A DNA stretch of 64,000 nt from NCBI RefSeq assembly GCF_021134715.1, contig NC_060017.1:2728001-2792000 (forward strand). The letters run 5' to 3'. Numbering within the stretch: position 1 is the stretch's first letter; each line of letters begins with the position of its first letter. Positions 62,329 to 64,000 of this stretch are shown here, piece after piece. This DNA comes from Daphnia pulex (taxonomy: Eukaryota; Arthropoda; Branchiopoda; Diplostraca; Daphniidae). The notes below the pieces were generated by a model. That model did no database searches. It was not told the DNA's origin and saw nothing but the letters and a program-made list of their open reading frames with translations. The translations under genes were made by a program, and so were the position numbers.

Positions 62329-63020
62329 ACTGACAACCCCCATAATAAATAACACCCCTAAAGCTATAGACTACTTGCGTTCGAATGAATGGGATGCCCT
62401 CCAATAGTCTAACTATGCGTCGTTCAAATCTGTTAACTTTCATCCAACTGCTGTTTCTCCTAATAATTCTGATTTGATTACAAATGAACATTTGTCAGCG
62501 TTACTAATTTGATTAAAATAAATTAAATCAAATAGGTATATTGCCTTAGCCGAACTTTCATATCTGTTAGGATGAAATCCGAAACAGTTTGTAGTTTAAG
62601 TGTATATGCTACTTTTTATTGGGGAAGGTATTTCCCTTAAATTACATTCTCTGTGTTCGAACATTTTTTAATTTTCGAATCAGGTTGTTGGTTTTAGGGT
62701 CAACGACGCTGTGATTTTAAATCATGGCTCGTGCCAGTAAGCCTCCCAACCTTTTCAAAAATCTTATGACAAACACTAGATTAATTTGAACAACAAAATA
62801 AAATGAATAAGTAGATCAACATACCCCGCGTTAGCATGACTAATGTGCAATCCTTAAAATAATTAAATTCCCTCGCCTGGATTTAGCATAACGATATATG
62901 ACACTCGTATTGATGCAGCGCCCTGTAATTAATATTGTTCACTATCAAAAATGGAATTATCGTAGGGAATCCTGCTATCAGCGATAGCGAAATGATTTAT
63001 TACTGAAAACAGCAATAGGC
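62328..63020 (-). repeat. Copy 4 of the ~690-bp repeat, tandem with copy 3
   Basis: It starts at actgacaacccccataataa and holds its core at 62901-62942. It continues through cagcgatagcgaaatga (about 62979) into aggcctctattgacaca (about 63016), which also follows copy 1. Confidence 0.7.
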
Positions 63021-64000
63021 CTCTATTGACACATAAATGGAGTAAGTTGTCAAGGACTGTAACCTTTATAATATTGTTTATTCTTTGCACACAATCACGC
63101 GGTAAACTTCCCATTTTTAATCTGCCTCAATTGTGTTGCTTCCATATGGGATGAACCAATTTTGATCTAATTGCTATCTGAAATGGCATCGGCGAAAGTG
63201 TGTCGCCGATAAATGTTCCAATGATTCCAAGTATAAATCGCCTGTTGATATGAGTCCCTAAACCCCACCCCCTCCCCTGCTGTTCTTATATAAGTACCTT
63301 TGCGCTTTTATATTTCTTAAGTTCTTCATCATCAATTTCCGATGTTCTACATTCGTCCTATCTTTTTTTTGATCGTCACGCCGCCCACACTTGCTGGAAG
63401 GGAGGGGGGAGAAACGTCTCCCTCTCTACCCACCTTCCCCCCCATCATCAAATGTCATTTCGGCTCTCTCGTGTGTGTCCCTTAATATATGTATTTCAAG
63501 TCCCGGCATCATCATAAGAAAATCCGGAGCGTCAAAGGGATAGAAAATAAGGGAAGAAGAAAATAAAAATAAAAAGAGCTCTATTCGAAAGGGAGGTTGG
63601 GGGGTTTCTCTGAGAAGGTGGGTAGAAGGCGTTGGTTGAGGAGGAAACGACGAAACGTCGAAGGGAGAAAAATGTATCAAAACTCGTTTCCTTTTTCCCT
63701 TTCAAATGTCCCGCCCGGAGTGGGAGGAGGAAGTGTGTATACAGTACAAACGCGGGGATCGAGGAGGGATTGGAGGATTTCTGTATAGGATATAGAAAAA
63801 AGGAAAAAAATAAAAACGTCAAGCGTCAAGAAAGAATCGAGTGGGAGTATATAGATATATAGTAATAGCACGATAGAAAGAAAAGAAAAGTGTTTTATTT
63901 TCATTTTTTTCATTTTTTTTTTCATTTTTTTTCCCAATTTTTTTATTCACGGGACCCGAGTGGCGGATCCCTTTGTGCGGAGGGGAGACTCTCCGGGAGC
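63021..64000. other. Right end of window, no supported gene
   Basis: Purine/pyrimidine-skewed sequence (C/T-rich 63380-63440, then G/A-rich 63540-63700) produces overlapping open frames on both strands without family features. A T-rich tract lies at 63890-63945. Confidence 0.55.

Noticed and set aside
63426-63937. Long frames on both strands at the right end
   Set aside because: They are caused by purine/pyrimidine strand skew and homopolymer tracts.

Overview
The window is nuclear DNA of a small-intron arthropod, most likely a branchiopod crustacean of the Daphnia type. The evidence is the set of metazoan genes recognised (calcineurin B, BTBD9, synoviolin/HRD1, mL49, a paired-class homeobox gene, Speedy/RINGO), many 60-110 bp GT-AG introns, and arthropod-like protein variants. 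Species assignment is inference. No prokaryotic, organellar or viral gene was seen. All exon models were built by hand from splice sites, reading phase and remembered homologues; each closes in phase from start to stop.

Layout. (1) 1-12.9 kb is gene-poor. It holds a ~690-bp dispersed repeat (about 1-820, 5390-6780) and a ~1.2-kb unclassified element (6780-7975). The same element recurs inverted at the right end (59.8-63.0 kb). (2) 13-31 kb is a tandem cluster of three plus-strand genes for secreted, low-complexity proteins. All share one architecture: signal peptide, variable body (Gln-rich; Pro/Gln/Ser repeats; or almost none), a hydrophobic Gly/Ala/Ile segment, a basic site, a Cys-x5-Cys pair, a phase-2 intron and a final Cys pair. 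I do not recognise this family; it is the best candidate for an undescribed group here. (3) 32.9-49.7 kb is a compact housekeeping block: calcineurin B (-), BTBD9 (-), an intronless divergent FEM1-like gene (-), a C9orf85 homologue (+), a possible 46-residue membrane microprotein (+), a Speedy/RINGO CDK-activator homologue (-), synoviolin (+), a decayed copy of synoviolin's last exon, and mL49 (-). (4) 51.3-56.8 kb is a six-exon paired-class homeobox gene (-), Prop1/CG32532-like, with poly-His tract, homeodomain and C-terminal OAR-like motif. (5) 57-64 kb is its non-coding upstream region followed by the inverted repeat block.

Functional relations are modest. FEM1-like and synoviolin are both ubiquitin-ligase components (a CRL2 substrate receptor type and the ERAD E3), but nothing shows they act together. 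Two pairs are head to head with short shared upstream regions: Speedy/synoviolin (about 480 bp) and FEM1-like/C9orf85 (about 720 bp). Upstream of BTBD9, a ~105-bp inverted repeat carries two convergent CTCF-like motifs about 0.9 kb apart around an AT-rich tandem repeat.
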